Shown here: piece after piece, positions 8,815 to 19,743 of the stretch
Numbering within the stretch: position 1 is the stretch's first letter
How the letters are laid out: each line of letters begins with the position of its first letter
From: Favolaschia claudopus
Lineage: Eukaryota; Basidiomycota; Agaricomycetes; Agaricales; Mycenaceae
Direction: 5' to 3'
Assembly (NCBI GenBank): GCA_037176885.1
Contig: JAWWNJ010000038.1
Coordinates: 868,001 to 932,000, forward strand
DNA length: 64,000 bases
Notes under the pieces: generated by a model
Told to the model about the DNA's origin: nothing
What the model saw: only the letters and a program-made list of their open reading frames with translations
Database searches by the model: none
Program-made: the position numbers and the translations under genes

Positions 8815-11246
8815 ATGCAAAACACTATTGCACCATATCTTCTTGGCGTCGGCCCTCCCCCCGCTCTCACTGGACGACAGCTCGCAGTGGCCCAATTACA
8901 GGCCTCTCTCGACAATGGCATGTTTGACCACACCCGCGACTACGAGCAGCCTGGGGGCGACGACGATGATCCTAGCGATGAAGATCCGTCTTATCATCAA
9001 TACCAGCTTCCTCCGTTCCCTCCTCACATTGTCGAAGCTCGCCAATCTCAGTTGCCATCCACTACAGCTCCCAGTCAAACTGCAGGTGTGTTACAGCCAT
9101 TTGCGCATTCTGCAGGCTACTAATAAACTTCCAGACCGCGGTACCTTCATCACAGTCAAAGTCCCTACACCACCGCGAAGTTGACACGCAAATATGGCGT
9201 GTGACATGATGTCACCCGGACAATGAGAGGTCACACGTCAAAATCACATCAGCCTTAAGCTGGCCACGACGCAAAAAACATGCACCACGCTTTTTTAGCG
9301 CTATTGTAGCGTCCCGTAGACATATTGAAAAGCAGCAAGCTGATAGCATTTCTTCCATTCATATCACACTGACATCTCACATTTAATATACTTGATTGTG
9401 TTATCATGATCACATTTGGATACAGAGCTCCAGGAAGGGAGAAATGAATTGTGGCGGAAATGTATATACATCGTACAGAGAAGAATTACAGAGAAGAATC
9501 CATTATGCACAGTGACCTCCAATCACACCCAACAAAGCTCACCTGCTCACCATAATGTTCAGTGAAGCGGCTGCACTGTACAAACTTTGGCTGAGATTAA
9601 CGGTGGCACATTTAAAGAAAACACCATACACACACCTTATTCCTGTTGCCACTTATAACAATTGAAAGCAGGAAAGTAAGAGCTGTTGGTATGTCAGTTA
9701 TGGGGAGGGCCGCAATGATAAGCAGACGCACCAAGGGTGTATGCGAGAGAGCAGGAGCTTGAGAGCGCAGGGTGGCAGGGGATCTATCAGAAAAATCAGA
9801 CCAAGCTCAGGCCAAAGGAGGATGGAGAAGTTACATGGCGGATTGGGTTAACTCAGAAGAGAGCGAGAAATTGAGTGGTGGAGGAGACGGTGGAAAGGAG
9901 GATGGTGGTGGTTGGTGCGGTGTTTGTGACGTGTCAACCTTATAACCGAGCCGGAATTGGCCGGAGAAGACCGCGGGCTTGATGTGAGAACAATGGCCGC
10001 CGGACATGCAAAATTTACGCAAGTGGCCTGATTTGCATCCAGTTGGCGCTTCAGTCCACACGCTAGGGAGATGTCACACATCACACGCAAACTCAACATC
10101 ACATTCCGTCGGTGGTGTATCTATGGCGAGCCAGGAAACGGAAAGAAGCGCGCCACGGTTACCACAACCCTCGTCCTCCCCTCTGACATTCCTGCCGGCG
10201 ACTTTCTATCCCGCATCACAGCTCAGATGAATGTCGACCCCACATCTGCGACGTTGGGATGGAAAGAGTCTCAGGAGCGTCGCAAGGATCCATATCACCG
10301 TCTGTCATCCGAGGACGATGTTCGCGACGCCTTCCAGCAGCTTCTCAAGCTCCAGAGGAGCACACGTCGTCAGAAAGAGGTGATAATGGAAGTGGTTAAC
10401 CTGGTAAGTCATCCGTTATCTATGGGTTCTTCGGTGTTGAGCACACTGTCTTTTGACTCTTTTCAGGAGGTGCAGCCTGATGGAAAGACGACAAAACAGG
10501 CCGAAAAACCCCCCGAGACCGCTGTTACCGCCACCGAGCTACAGCAGATTCAAAACCATCTCAAGTGCGCGGAACATCCTGGCAAAAATCGGTGGTGCTA
10601 CGTGATGGGCCCGAAATCTAAGTACCCAGGCAAGCACGTCGAGATTGGAATAGATGTTATTAATCTGTGGGCTCGCTACATGGTGCGTGACATGCAATTT
10701 CTGCTTCTCTTTTGCATTGCTGACTTTCGTCTTCAGCATGATGGCACCGCGGATCTAGAACATCCTCCCAAAATCCTCAAGCTTGACGAGCTTGCAGAGC
10801 GTGGCCGTGCTCGCGAGGAGCGTAGTCGTAACCGCGGACAAACTACCATGCCCCCCATCCACGTCCATCTTGGCAACTCCGAGTCCGCCGATACTGTCCT
10901 TCGCGATGCCAATAGCGTCAAACGTCGACGTGAGGACGAGTCATCAGATGAATCTGATGAAGACGAGGACGTCCTCCTTGTCTCCGACGTGCTGCGCGCT
11001 CTCGATGAAAAGTACCCCGCTCTCAAATGCTTCCAATATGCTGAGAGCCTGGGGGAACAAGGCATTGTCTATGCCAACAGCATTGCCGACTTCGATACCA
11101 AGTTCTACAAAACCGACGTTGGGATGGCAGCCGGTGCCGTGGGTAACTTCGTGCGCAAGGCAAGTAAGATGGTCGCCACCGCGAAGAAACGCAAGGGGAA
11201 GAAGCGGGCTAGGGTTGTCGAGAACGAAAGCGACAAGGAGAACTAA
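8815..11246 (+). pseudogene. passenger gene of copy A, split by a 950-bp insertion
   Basis: Exon 1 is 8815-9085 and its intron 9086-9134. Exon 2 runs from 9135 to 10403 but contains the foreign insert 9168-10117. Exons 3 (10467-10682) and 4 (10737-11246) follow GT..AG introns of 63 and 54 nt. Without the insert the frame is continuous, as copy B proves. The product has an acidic N-terminal segment (DDDDPSDEDPS), a folded-looking domain around GTFITVKVP..TTTLVLPSDIPAGDF, a Cys/His block (LKCAEHPGKNRWCYV, GKHVEIGIDVINLWARYM), an acidic SSDESDEDED stretch before a helical domain starting VLLVSDVLRALDEKYP, and a basic tail (KKRKGKKRARVV). Similar orphan proteins are common in mushroom genomes; their function is unknown. 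The insertion adds stops and should abolish a full-length product. Confidence 0.65.
9168..10117. mobile_element. 950-bp TA-inserting non-autonomous element
   Basis: The ends are CACCACCG on both sides, followed by imperfect similarity (GTTGACACGCAAATATGGCG versus GTTGAGTTTGCGTGTGATG). It is flanked by TA on each side (9166-9167, 10118-10119). Copy B has the matching empty site with a single TA, which fixes the boundaries exactly. No transposase frame is present. Insertion happened after copies A and B diverged, or in A alone. Similar TIR plus TA target suggest mobilisation by a Tc1/mariner-type transposase. Confidence 0.75.
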
Positions 11247-11398
11247 TTTATTTCACGCTGTGTATGTTATCGCCGCCTCTATAACCTGTAGATACTGTAT
11301 CTCTACTAGTTTTCTGTATATTTGTATAGTCGTACTACTTGTTCATATAATTTCTTGCCGTCCTACTCGTGTATTGACACAACTACCGGTACAACAAC

Positions 11399-12581
11399 CT
11401 ATACAACATATCCGCAATCCCTGAACCACCCTTCGATGTTCTCTGGGGTCATCGTCTCATGAGCAGCTTCCCACAGAGTTGCGATGGGGTCGCAACCATC
11501 ACGCCCTTCCATTGAGCTGAGAACATCGTCCCGGTTGCGGCGGATCCAATATTTCATGCATGAAAACCCTTCTTCGCATGGATTGAAGTCGGGAGAGTAT
11601 GGTGACAAATAAATGAGTCGACGCCCGCTGTAGATCAAATTCAGTTGGTTGGCAATCAAGAGGATATATCCTACGCACCGTCCCTCGACCATCTCACGAA
11701 TCCCATCAAAATGATGAACACTTGCGTTGTCCATGACGAGAACAGAGTTGTCCTGTGGAAAGGGATTCATGCGGTCAAGGAGAACATCGAGATAGTTGCG
11801 GAACTCTACGGCGGTCCAGGATCGAGTCAACACATCAAAGTGAAGTATGCCATCGAGGCAAATTGCCGGAAGCACAGAATAACTATACATATCAGCAGGT
11901 ACGAAGTACTGGCAAGAGCATAAACACATACCGGATGCCTCGGACAAAAAAATCATGCCGCCGCGCTCGCATTCCAATAGGGGCCCATGCCATCTGCCGC
12001 CGCGTTGTGTGTCGATTGCAAGCTGCTTCGTCTAGGAAGACCAGTCTTCGAGGTGGGTGTTGTCCAACTTCACATTGGAAACCAAGCCGTTTGTTTTCCT
12101 CGGCTTCGAGTGCAGTTCGAGATATCTAGGGATATACTCATGTCAGCGGCACGAAACTCCCAGCAATTTTACTTACATGAACCCGAACATAACCCATTCG
12201 CAAAAGGGCGTCACGTATGGTGGTTTTGGCGACGTCGAGTCCCGTGGCTTCGTACAAACATTCCTGTAGCTCGAAAAGATAGATGTCGGGGGTTCTCGCA
12301 ACAAGACCCTCAAGATACTTCTCAAAGGGTCAAATACGAAGAGTATTGAGAAGATCACAGACCGCGACATCAAAAGATGTGAGAATGCGGGGTCGTCCGA
12401 GCTGCAGAGGAATTTGGACGTGGTCCCCAGTGGTCCGCCACGTTCGGATGATGCGGTAAATGGTTCGCTCGCTGATGTTGGTAGCTGCAGCAATGTCTGG
12501 GACAGACATATGGGCCGACATTGTGGTGATGAGCTGTTTCTGCTCCTTAGGTATGTGGCGGCGGTTTCCTCGTCGTATCAT
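11399..12581 (-). CDS. Tc1/mariner (IS630-type) transposase, copy A, apparently intact
   Basis: The ATG at 12581 precedes a helix-turn-helix region (ISERTIYRIIRTW, then GRPRILT). Four GT..AG introns of 42, 51, 49 and 51 nt can be placed at the same points as in copy B. Once removed, the catalytic D-D-E order is complete: LVFLDEAACNRHTTRR, then VLVMDNASVHHFDG, then YLSPYSPDFNPCEEGFS. The frame ends with GWFRDCGYVV and a stop at 11401-11399. The first intron (42 nt) is inferred because it removes an in-frame TGA and restores an alignment-like DVAKYLEGLVARTPDIYLFELQ. The gene is convergent with the passenger, 150 bp apart. It cuts and pastes DNA at TA sites if the family rule holds. It is the best transposase copy for this element in the window. 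Confidence 0.7.
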
Positions 12582-12727
12582 GGTGAGAGTGAGGAGAGTA
12601 TTGGCGGGCAACGCTCGTCGTCATGATGGAGCTGAGCTGTAGCTAAAAATAATTATATGACGGGTATGCCGGGAACTGCCGAACTCAGCTCGAAAATCGA
12701 GACTGTCTATCGTTTCCAAAATAGCTG

Positions 12728-13427
12728 GAACGCTCTCTATCATCGAGCGGTTGGGCCGCAAATAGCCGAACAAGTTACGTGACACTCAAAATTTTGGCTG
12801 CCGTCATAAATTTCATGATAAATTGATGAAAAAATGTATAATAGACGCAGATTGGCTGGGAGAATATGATTCTGAATGAAAGAAAGGATTCTATCGAGCC
12901 GTTGTGGAGATGTATCCTCAGCAAAAAAGTGTCATAATAGGATGAAAGTACTTGAAAAACAATGCTAGTTATCACTTTGATTGACTGGAATTGAACATCA
13001 TTTGAGCTCGCAACGGCTGCTTGAAGTTGGTCCTTTTAGCTATTTTCTCTGCATTTTCAGCTATTTTGTGTGAAAATAGCCAACTTTGAGCGGCTGCTGT
13101 GAGCCCAAATGAGGGTCAATTCCATTCAACCAAAGTGGAAACTAGGACTGTTTTTCAAGTACTTTCATCCTATTATGACACCTTTTCGCTGAACCCTCAT
13201 TGTGTTTTTCCGAATATATATATATTCCAAAAATCGGAAATCATACTATGATTGATGCATTCTCAGGGCATAATATATTGCTGAGTGTTCTAAGAGGTAC
13301 AGAAGTATCACATACCCATCTCTACATCTTAATTGAGGTCATTCGGTGAAGTATACAGCCAGATTTTCACCAAAAAGCCACGGCAATTTCTATTTGCCAC
13401 CACTGTATACATAGACTTTATGGTGTG
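12728..13427. repeat. duplicated flank shared with copy B
   Basis: This block lies outside the inverted repeat of copy A, yet is almost identical (in reverse) to 35511-36203 beside copy B. It contains the hairpin at 12917-13194 and, near 13363-13415, an end-like sequence AGCCACGGCAATTTC..TTTGCCACCACTGTA that resembles a Tc1-type terminus. Similarity to copy B stops around 13427, within GGTGTGAT. No gene is seen. Confidence 0.6.
12917..13194. repeat. perfect-looking foldback (hairpin) MITE
   Basis: Arms of about 130 bp pair around a short centre containing AGCTATTTTCTCTGCATTTT. Outer sequences are GTGTCATAATAGGATGAAAG on the left and its reverse complement on the right. Inner parts share GAGCTCGCAACGG and a TTGAAGTTGG block with the older repeat at 267-470. 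As single-stranded RNA or DNA it would form a long stem. Its copy is at 35749-36026. Confidence 0.65.
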
Positions 13428-14302
13428 ATTGATGGCAATGATGTCCAAATAAGTCAATTTTTGCACTATGTATTCAATTCACCCCTCTACCACTACACTC
13501 TTTTTTCGATTACTCTACTTTAATATTGTGATGATTTGCGAGACCTGGATTCCACCGACTTCACCCCTGCCGAATCTAAAAATCACCGGTCATTCTGTTT
13601 GCTCGGCGAGATGCTCGATGCAATGCTCGAGCCGTTCATCAACCCTACATTATCTCTCTCCGAACAATTGATCAGCCTTGTCAAATTTGCCCACATTGCG
13701 TGTGGACTGTTCCTCGAGCACGGAACAGATTTCATGTCCGGCCAGCTATACAGTGATCTCCAGTGCATGGTCAAAAATGCGATTTTCCAAATAGCACATT
13801 CAAAAGTCCTAAACCCGTACCTCAAAGTCTTTCTGTGCCTTTTGGGTGACGATGTTCTCGAAATCCTCTTCGGCAGATCACGAATGATTGGCGGCCACTC
13901 GCCGAATATGGCTGTAGACGAATTACGCCGACGTATCGGCTCGGCACTGCGATTAGATTTACAGACGCAGACCCCATCTTGAGAAGCTCGCTCGCCGACT
14001 TATGCTGGTACGCAGCCAAGATGTTGATCATCTTTCTCCCCGCAATTTCACTGGAGATCTCACCGCTGGCTCGTGCGATATTCATGCTTGTTATTTCGAG
14101 GGACGTCAACAGGCCGTTGACTTTTTGGCGCGCTTTGGTCTCCATTTCGACTTCGACAAAATATTCGAACCTCCGGACGTTGACTTGTCAGAACCATTAC
14201 CTTGCTTCAACTAACAAGCATGCTGTAATACTGCATAGCCTTGAGTCATAAGTCAGCTAGTGACTTAGTCCAACATGTTTGGATCCGGTCCCAAATTAAC
14301 GG

Positions 14303-14374
14303 ACTGGTAGCTCAGTTGGTAGAGCCACCACTATATATGCGGGAGGTCTCGAGTTCGATCCTCGACCAGTGCAT
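14303..14374 (+). other. tRNA-like insert (SINE head or tRNA pseudogene)
   Basis: The plus strand has a textbook A box (TAGCTCAGTTGG) with a good D arm, and a B box (GAGTTCGATCC) with a T stem of TCGAG and CTCGA. The acceptor pairs at six of seven positions. The anticodon arm does not pair well and lacks U33, so it is not called functional. It lies between two coding blocks of the orphan-family pseudogene in a stretch (about 14217-14400) with no coding character. Insertion of a tRNA-derived SINE into the gene or one of its introns is the likely explanation. Confidence 0.45.
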
Positions 14375-15069
14375 TCTTCCTTTTACACACTTTCAATGAC
14401 CTCCGCGGTTTTGAGATGACTTGATGCGTCCGAATGGAGGGAAATATTCCGGAGTATCCACCGAGATGGATCGGTCGTTGGCGCACCCTGACATTTCAAC
14501 CGATGTGCCGGCGGCAAATCCTACCGATACCCCGGACTCAAACGAAATTTTAAACTTTGATGGAGAAGCTGCCTTGCGCACAGAGAAAGCCGCAGAGCCT
14601 ACAATTACAAAACCCCACTCCATTTGGATTAACCTCGACGAAGGGGATAACAGAAAACACGTTCATAAGAAGAGTATTTTACGCACCCTCTCCGATCCCA
14701 CCTTGGACGTCGACTCAGCGAAAGCCACGACCGCCTGCTGCGCATTCGATGCTTCTCAATCGGCGGTGACCACTGGGACCGTTCGGCTCCCAAGCCACAT
14801 GACAAGACTGCCGACGAACATTTATTGAGGGGGTCTTTGCTACGCTCCTCGCTGTCAACCAAAGACAAGTATCACTCGCTGTCCTCCAGTGTACAATTCT
14901 CAAATCAAATAAAACAAATCCCCCGACCTATCACGACGCCGTGCCAATAGCCGAAATTGGTATCCCCAGTGCCTCCCAGTGCTCAGTACACCGTAACCGG
15001 CCAGATCTACTCCATGATCCCTTTCATAACCTCTGCCGATTCTATCTCCTGGGCTTGGGACACAAATTA

Positions 15070-15269
15070 GAGAGTTTGTGCGAGCGACCCACGTCGCTTT
15101 TCGATCGCTCAGATCTCCACAACAACAGATACCAGGTGTGAGCTCTAAGCGACCTATAGGAGTATTGCCCTGAGACACTCTTGGGTCGCTGGGACTTCAC
15201 ACCTGAAACTGCTCGTTGTCGAGATCTGAGCGGTCCCAAAGCGACCCGGGTCGCTTTGCACAAACCCCC
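15070..15269. mobile_element. 200-bp TA MITE inserted in a coding exon
   Basis: Left end GAGAGTTTGTGCGAGCGACC and right end, inverted, GGGGGTTTGTGCAAAGCGACC are the start of matched arms of about 55 bp that continue through CGCTCAGATCTC and ACAAC. TA flanks both sides (15068-15069, 15270-15271). Joining the flanks across a single TA restores an open frame in the surrounding orphan-family gene (SWAWDTN then YYVAFES), so this is a precise insertion. Confidence 0.75.
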
Positions 15270-16130
15270 TATTATGTTGCTTTCGAGTCTTCAAAAACAA
15301 AACAGACAAACTCTAATTTGCCAACACGACGCCGCCATCTCAATATTTGTGTCGATGGCCGGTTGGTTGTTCCCCTCTCCTCGCCCGAATTCATGCCTGC
15401 TCGAGTGGTTCTGGAAGATATTGGAGGTGATATTTTGCCCGATGGTGCCGAGGCCGTAGAAACAACTTGGGTATTTTCCGAGTCTCAGCTTCAACAGATC
15501 AAAGCCGAATTGCTTGCTCGTGTGCAAGATCCCGAAATGCGATCAAGAATTCCTGTTTACGGTCCGATAAAAGATGGGCGCTTCCCATATGAAGCCCACC
15601 TTGAACTTGAGGGTACGGCTGTATGAACTTAACACTGACATTGCCTTGGTAGACGGGGTTTTCATGCAGACATCACGTTTACTGCCATCCGTGCAAGCCC
15701 CCGGTGCTAAAGATGGCCGCCGAAAGTGCCTTCCATGCGGGAAAGAGGTAGCAGGCCCGGATCGGCAAAACCACATGGGCCAGCACATCCTCCTTGCACT
15801 CCGTGGGGTAGCTGAAGATAATCTGATCTCACCGGTACACCAATATCTCACTTCGAGTGGTCGTAAATTAAATTCATGTTGACAGGTTTCTACTGACTAC
15901 CCCTGCGGGTTTTGCGGAATGTCAAGTACAACGGGTGGCCGCTGCGTGATTTCCATTCGCAGTGGGAAGGCCATCTCCACCTGTTCCGAGGGTTATGATT
16001 TCCAAATGGCGGCCGCATCGAAGAGTAGCCTATCCAAGCCATGCACAAATGTGCCCGTGGGGTGTTCTCTATGCTCGGACACTCACTAGAAGTACAATAT
16101 GCAGGCGCACCTTTGCGATGCACATCCTAA

Positions 16131-18117
16131 TTGGAAACTCACTGTTTCTTCTCCTACAGTCAGGCGGTCTCGGGTGGACAACCATCACCTCGTGTAGATA
16201 CACCGCTGCCTTCGGGCGGCGAGACCCCATCACCTTCGGGTGGTGAAGCCGCTTCGCCTTTGGGCGTCGAACCGTTGCCTTTGGGCAACGAGACCTCATC
16301 GTCGATACCCTCGACGCATACCGAGCTCACTGGGCCCGTGTTGACCTCAGCCGTAGATTGGGGAATGCTTGACGAAGGCCTTGCCCCGCCACCAAGCTTT
16401 GGCACAGGAAGCTTTGGCTGCTGCATCGAGGCGCGGGGTAAGTATCCCGCGTGAGATACCGCCCGTTGATGAGAACACGAACTTGATAGATATTGATGAT
16501 AGATCGGCAGTGAATGTGCCTGAAACTATTGTCAGTCCGGCCATACCTTCTGGTGTTGGAACCTCCCGCCAAAAAGGTAAAGGTGCTGACCCTCGCAACT
16601 GGGGTGCAGCTAACCTTTCGGAAGAATTCTCTGAGCGCGACATTGACGCGCAAAGGGCCGCTCTTGAGAATTTCGCCGCAATTGGCCGTGCTGTCAAAGA
16701 AGAACAGCTTTCACCGCCACCCGGGTTCTTTGATCAAATGCCAATCACCTTGGCTTCTGAACGGATTGAACCCCGAACCCCGAGATCATTGCTCAAGCCG
16801 ATGAAAAATTCGATTAACTCTGGCCAGAGTATAGATGAGAAGATTGCTGCCCTGCAAGCGCAGATCAGCAGCTTGCAACGTTCTCGGACGATGACGCCAA
16901 AGGTTAACCTAACCAAGGCACAGACTGCTGTCAAAGACAGCATTGATCGACAGATCAGTGCGGATTAAGGAACTCGCACATTCCGTCCGGACCCCACTCC
17001 TGCTGTGCGCGTCGCGCCAGGCAGCTTTATAGAGCGTACTCTGCGCAATGCCGACCGCGTAGATGGTTCACCCACCCCAACCGACCCATCTGATTCGTCG
17101 AGCTCAGACTCTGAGCCCTCGGATGGGTCAGGTTCTGGGAGGTCACACCCGTCGCGTCATCGTCGCAAGCGCCGTTCCTCTAAGAAGAAACAGAGTTCTC
17201 GCAGGAAGAATAAAATGATATTGAAGCCTATACCTCCAAAGGAATATGATGGCTCACCGGATGCCATTGCATTCCATCGATTCGTCAAAGAAGGACCGAA
17301 TTATGTCCAACTTGGCAAAGTTCCAACGGACCAGCGAGTCTTTTACTTGTCGTACTACTTGACGGCTGGTGCACTCGAATTCTACAACAGCAAGGTTGAG
17401 AATGACGAGCATGTTTGGACTCTAAGTGAGTTCTTTTGGGGTTTATTCAATTTTTGTTTCCCTGTGAACTTCCGCGAGAAACAACGCACTCGATTGCGGT
17501 CTTGCCTTCAAGGCACCGAATCAGTATTGATTCACAAGGCTGAATGGGAGCGAATTTACAATACCATTGGCCTTGAAGCCAACCAGGAAAAGGTTGTGAT
17601 GTTTTGGCGTAGCCTCAACGCCGACATCCGGAAAGAAATGTTTGGTGATAAGCTCAATCCCGAAATCTCTTCCTGGGCTGAAGTCACTGCTGGTGCCGAG
17701 AGCGCCGAAATTATCGTCAACGATGATAATGATGAACTTGATATGGCTGGATCGAGTAAGACTCAATCCAAGCCCGATGACCAGAAACTGGACTCAGATT
17801 CGAACGGGAAACGTCGTACTGGAGGGCGCGTTATCTCGGTTTCCAGTGTTGAACCCGAACCTTCTACGACTGCGTCGAAATCTCGCGACAGCGGCATTGC
17901 AAGCAACTTTCGGTTAAGAAACGAAATGAATACCTTGCCGCCGGTTTATGCTTTAACTGTGGTATACAGGGACACCTTTCTCGTGGCTGTCCAGAATTCA
18001 ACACGATGGTTTCGAAAGGAAAACCTCCCGGTTTTGCATGTCACGCAGTTGATTTCGCGCTGAATGATGATCGCGATGCTCTGTTGGAGAGCACGGAAGT
18101 CCTTGAACACTTCTGAA
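16131..18117 (+). pseudogene. Ty3-type Gag, degenerate
   Basis: A Pro/Ser-rich start (PSGGETPSPSGGEA) leads, after a frame change near 16370, into a helical region (EKIAALQAQISSLQRS). A TAA at 16966-16968 interrupts the frame. The capsid-like domain follows: KPIPPKEYDGSPDAIAFHRF, FYLSYYLTAGALEFY, LFNFCFPVNFREKQRTRL and DKLNPEISSWAEV. After another frame change near 17910 a CCHC zinc knuckle appears (CFNCGIQGHLSRGC). The order is that of Ty3-type Gag: assembly of virus-like particles and binding of the element RNA. No protease, RT or LTR was found next to it, so this is an orphan, dead Gag copy. The only Ty3 Pol piece is 23 kb away (41428-42557) and also dead; whether they came from one element is not known. 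Confidence 0.65.
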
Positions 18118-18499
18118 TTCGCACGATGGTCTTCCTCGACAATGAAATGGTCGTCGAGGAGAGCGAGGATACCGGAATGGTTTGATTTTGATTTTTCGAA
18201 GACCATTTCAGACGTTGAATTGATTTTGAACGAGATTTATTTATTTTCGTATGAAGATTGAGCTCGTCGTGGTCGACGATCTGGAGGGCGGATGTGACGG
18301 ATCGGCGTTCGCATCCGCTCACGGCGAGATCTGCCCGTGTTGTCCCCATGACTCCACGCACACAGCCTCGATTTTCCTGTATAAGTAGTTTAGTTCTTGT
18401 CGTAGTAGCTTTTCCCTTGGTCAATTTAGTACTTACACCAGTTCTCTCTGGATCCCTGTGTGCCGGAACTCGACTCCCCCTCGCTTCCGTCACATCGAC
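18118..18499. other. no gene seen
   Basis: A stretch after the Gag zinc knuckle. It may contain decayed Gag/protease sequence (a frame with IELVVVDDLEGGCDG near 18250), but no protease DSG/DTG motif is visible and I see no LTR boundary. Confidence 0.3.
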
Positions 18500-18840
18500 A
18501 TGCCTCCAACTGCGCAGCCACTCCCAGAGAATGCCGAGATATGCTCTGGAAATAAACGGCCTGCTACAGAGTCTCCCGCAGGCACCCCGCGCCGACCTCG
18601 AGTACGACGCACATCCCAGGCCAGAGTGGGGCAGACCGAAGAGTGTGACTTGGACACTGTCAGCGACTCGGAAGCTGGCTCAGACTTTGAAGGTTGACAT
18701 TGAGTATTCATTTCTGAAATATTGTTGTATCATAGACGCTATGTATCGAAGGAAAACGAGAATTGAAAGAGAGAAAGAGCGCGAAAGTGTCCGATCAAAA
18801 CACCGGAGATTGCGGCATTTAGTGATCGCCTCAAAAGCCG
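18500..18840 (+). pseudogene. 5' fragment of an unknown gene
   Basis: From an ATG at 18500 a Pro/Arg-rich start (MPPTAQPLPEN, PRRPRVRRTSQ) leads to an acidic end (DLDTVSDSEAGSDFE). A 43-nt GT..AG intron (around 18694-18736) joins this to a basic, helix-rich exon (RKTRIEREKERESVRSKHRR). Coding character stops near 18840 without a stop codon, so only the first part survives. Basic amino ends like this occur in several fungal transposase-related proteins, but nothing specific can be claimed. Confidence 0.35.
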
Positions 18841-18967
18841 CGGTGAGTGCCGCCGTCTGCCGCTGTTCATCAGGTGCCGCACATGACAGCTCATATGACC
18901 TGATCGATGTCCACGATCCAGAGATCGCTCAACTCTTGCCCTACACCCTTAGTGAGCTCACAGAATC

Positions 18968-19048
18968 TTCCGCACATCAAATTTACCCGAACTCGCGTGG
19001 TACGGATCAATTGCGGACCGCAGGTCCGCTGTGCTCTCAGAACGTCTG
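18968..19048. repeat. small inverted-repeat element, left end missing
   Basis: About 62 bp starting CCGCACATCAAATTTACCCG match 22297-22358 with one difference, including the palindromic core GCGGACCGCAGGTCCGC. Here the right terminus GTGCTCTCAGAAC is present and the left one is not. The other copy has the reverse situation. Confidence 0.6.
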
Positions 19049-19743
19049 GGTTACCGAGACAGGTTGAGACACACGTTGGAAGTCAAGACATAAAAATCAT
19101 ACCGAACGTTCGGTCATACTGGATACGCCAGGCAAGTGGGTTTGGTCGGTCAGTATCGTTCGATACGCTATTCTGATTCATCGACCCGATTCGGCGTGTC
19201 ATTGGGTCAAATTTGCAACAAATTGAGAGCAAGTTGCGAGCCCTAGCGGCTCCCATATGCGCGCCCCGAAATTAGGGCTCAATGGTGCTGTAGAATTAAG
19301 CTGTAGATACGACGGAGACGAGCAAAAACATTGAAAAGGCCATGTCGGCCTATGTCGGCATTGGGGTCGTTGTGAAACAAACATGGTTAAAGCTTTGATT
19401 TTGAACCGAACTACGCTGACTGGCGGCATAGAAGAACCTAGGGCTAGAAATCCGTTATTCTCCCCCAAAAGCGCATTTTTCAGGAGGAGCGACATCGGGC
19501 AAGAACCCCGGCGCTGCTAGGCTTCTGGTAGCTTCCGAAACAAGCGGCTCAAAACAATTGCCCTACCTGAGCACTGTGCAAGGGCAATCGGAAAGGGCGA
19601 GGCGCATGGATGTCGAACTTCGTGTTGCAATGCATCCTATGAGATTGCTTTTGGCCTGCATTGGGTGTGGGGCACCGGGAAATGCCGAGAATCAGTCGCG
19701 TTAAGGCGGGTGAGGGCGGAACGAGTGTCTGGATGTACGGAAA
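19049..19743. other. no gene seen
   Basis: About 700 bp with no supportable coding sequence; only short chance frames on the minus strand. Confidence 0.3.

Larger units (their letters stand above)
8550..12727. mobile_element. Tc1/mariner-like element, copy A, with passenger gene
   Basis: Both ends read inward as CAGCTATTTTGGAAACGATA and remain matched through AGACAGTCTCGATTTT and AGCTGAGTTCGG, giving inverted repeats of about 48 bp. A TA lies outside the left end, but GA lies outside the right end, so a clean TA duplication is not shown. Two convergent genes fill the element: a passenger (8815-11246, plus) and an IS630/Tc1-type transposase (12581-11399, minus). The passenger is interrupted by a 950-bp TA insertion (9168-10117). 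Copy B (36204-39430) is nearly identical apart from that insertion and one frameshift. The duplicated block also runs past the right end to about 13427, so the last duplication involved more than the element defined by these ends. Confidence 0.7.
13536..16150 (+). pseudogene. large orphan-family protein, broken in several places
   Basis: Coding blocks follow one another from about 13536. The first has FCLLGEMLDAMLEPF, LSEQLISLVKFAHIACGLF and DLQCMVKNAIFQIA. A block containing RPHLEKLARRLMLVRSQD needs a one-base frame change near 13960. Then come blocks with MRPNGGKYSGVS, HVHKKSILRTLSDP and GGDHWDRS/VFATLLAVNQRQVSLAVLQC, also frame-shifted near 14725. A VTGQIYSMIPFITSADSISW block follows, interrupted by the MITE at 15070-15269. 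The last blocks have RIPVYGPIKDGRFPYEAHL, PDRQNHMGQHIL, YPCGFCGMS and PCTNVPVGCSLC. A TAG at 16090-16092 stands where the block order predicts Trp. Introns of about 41 and 51 nt fit at 15615 and 15836. The family is a long orphan protein common in mushroom genomes, with zinc-ligand motifs near the C-terminus; function is unknown to me. Confidence 0.6.
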
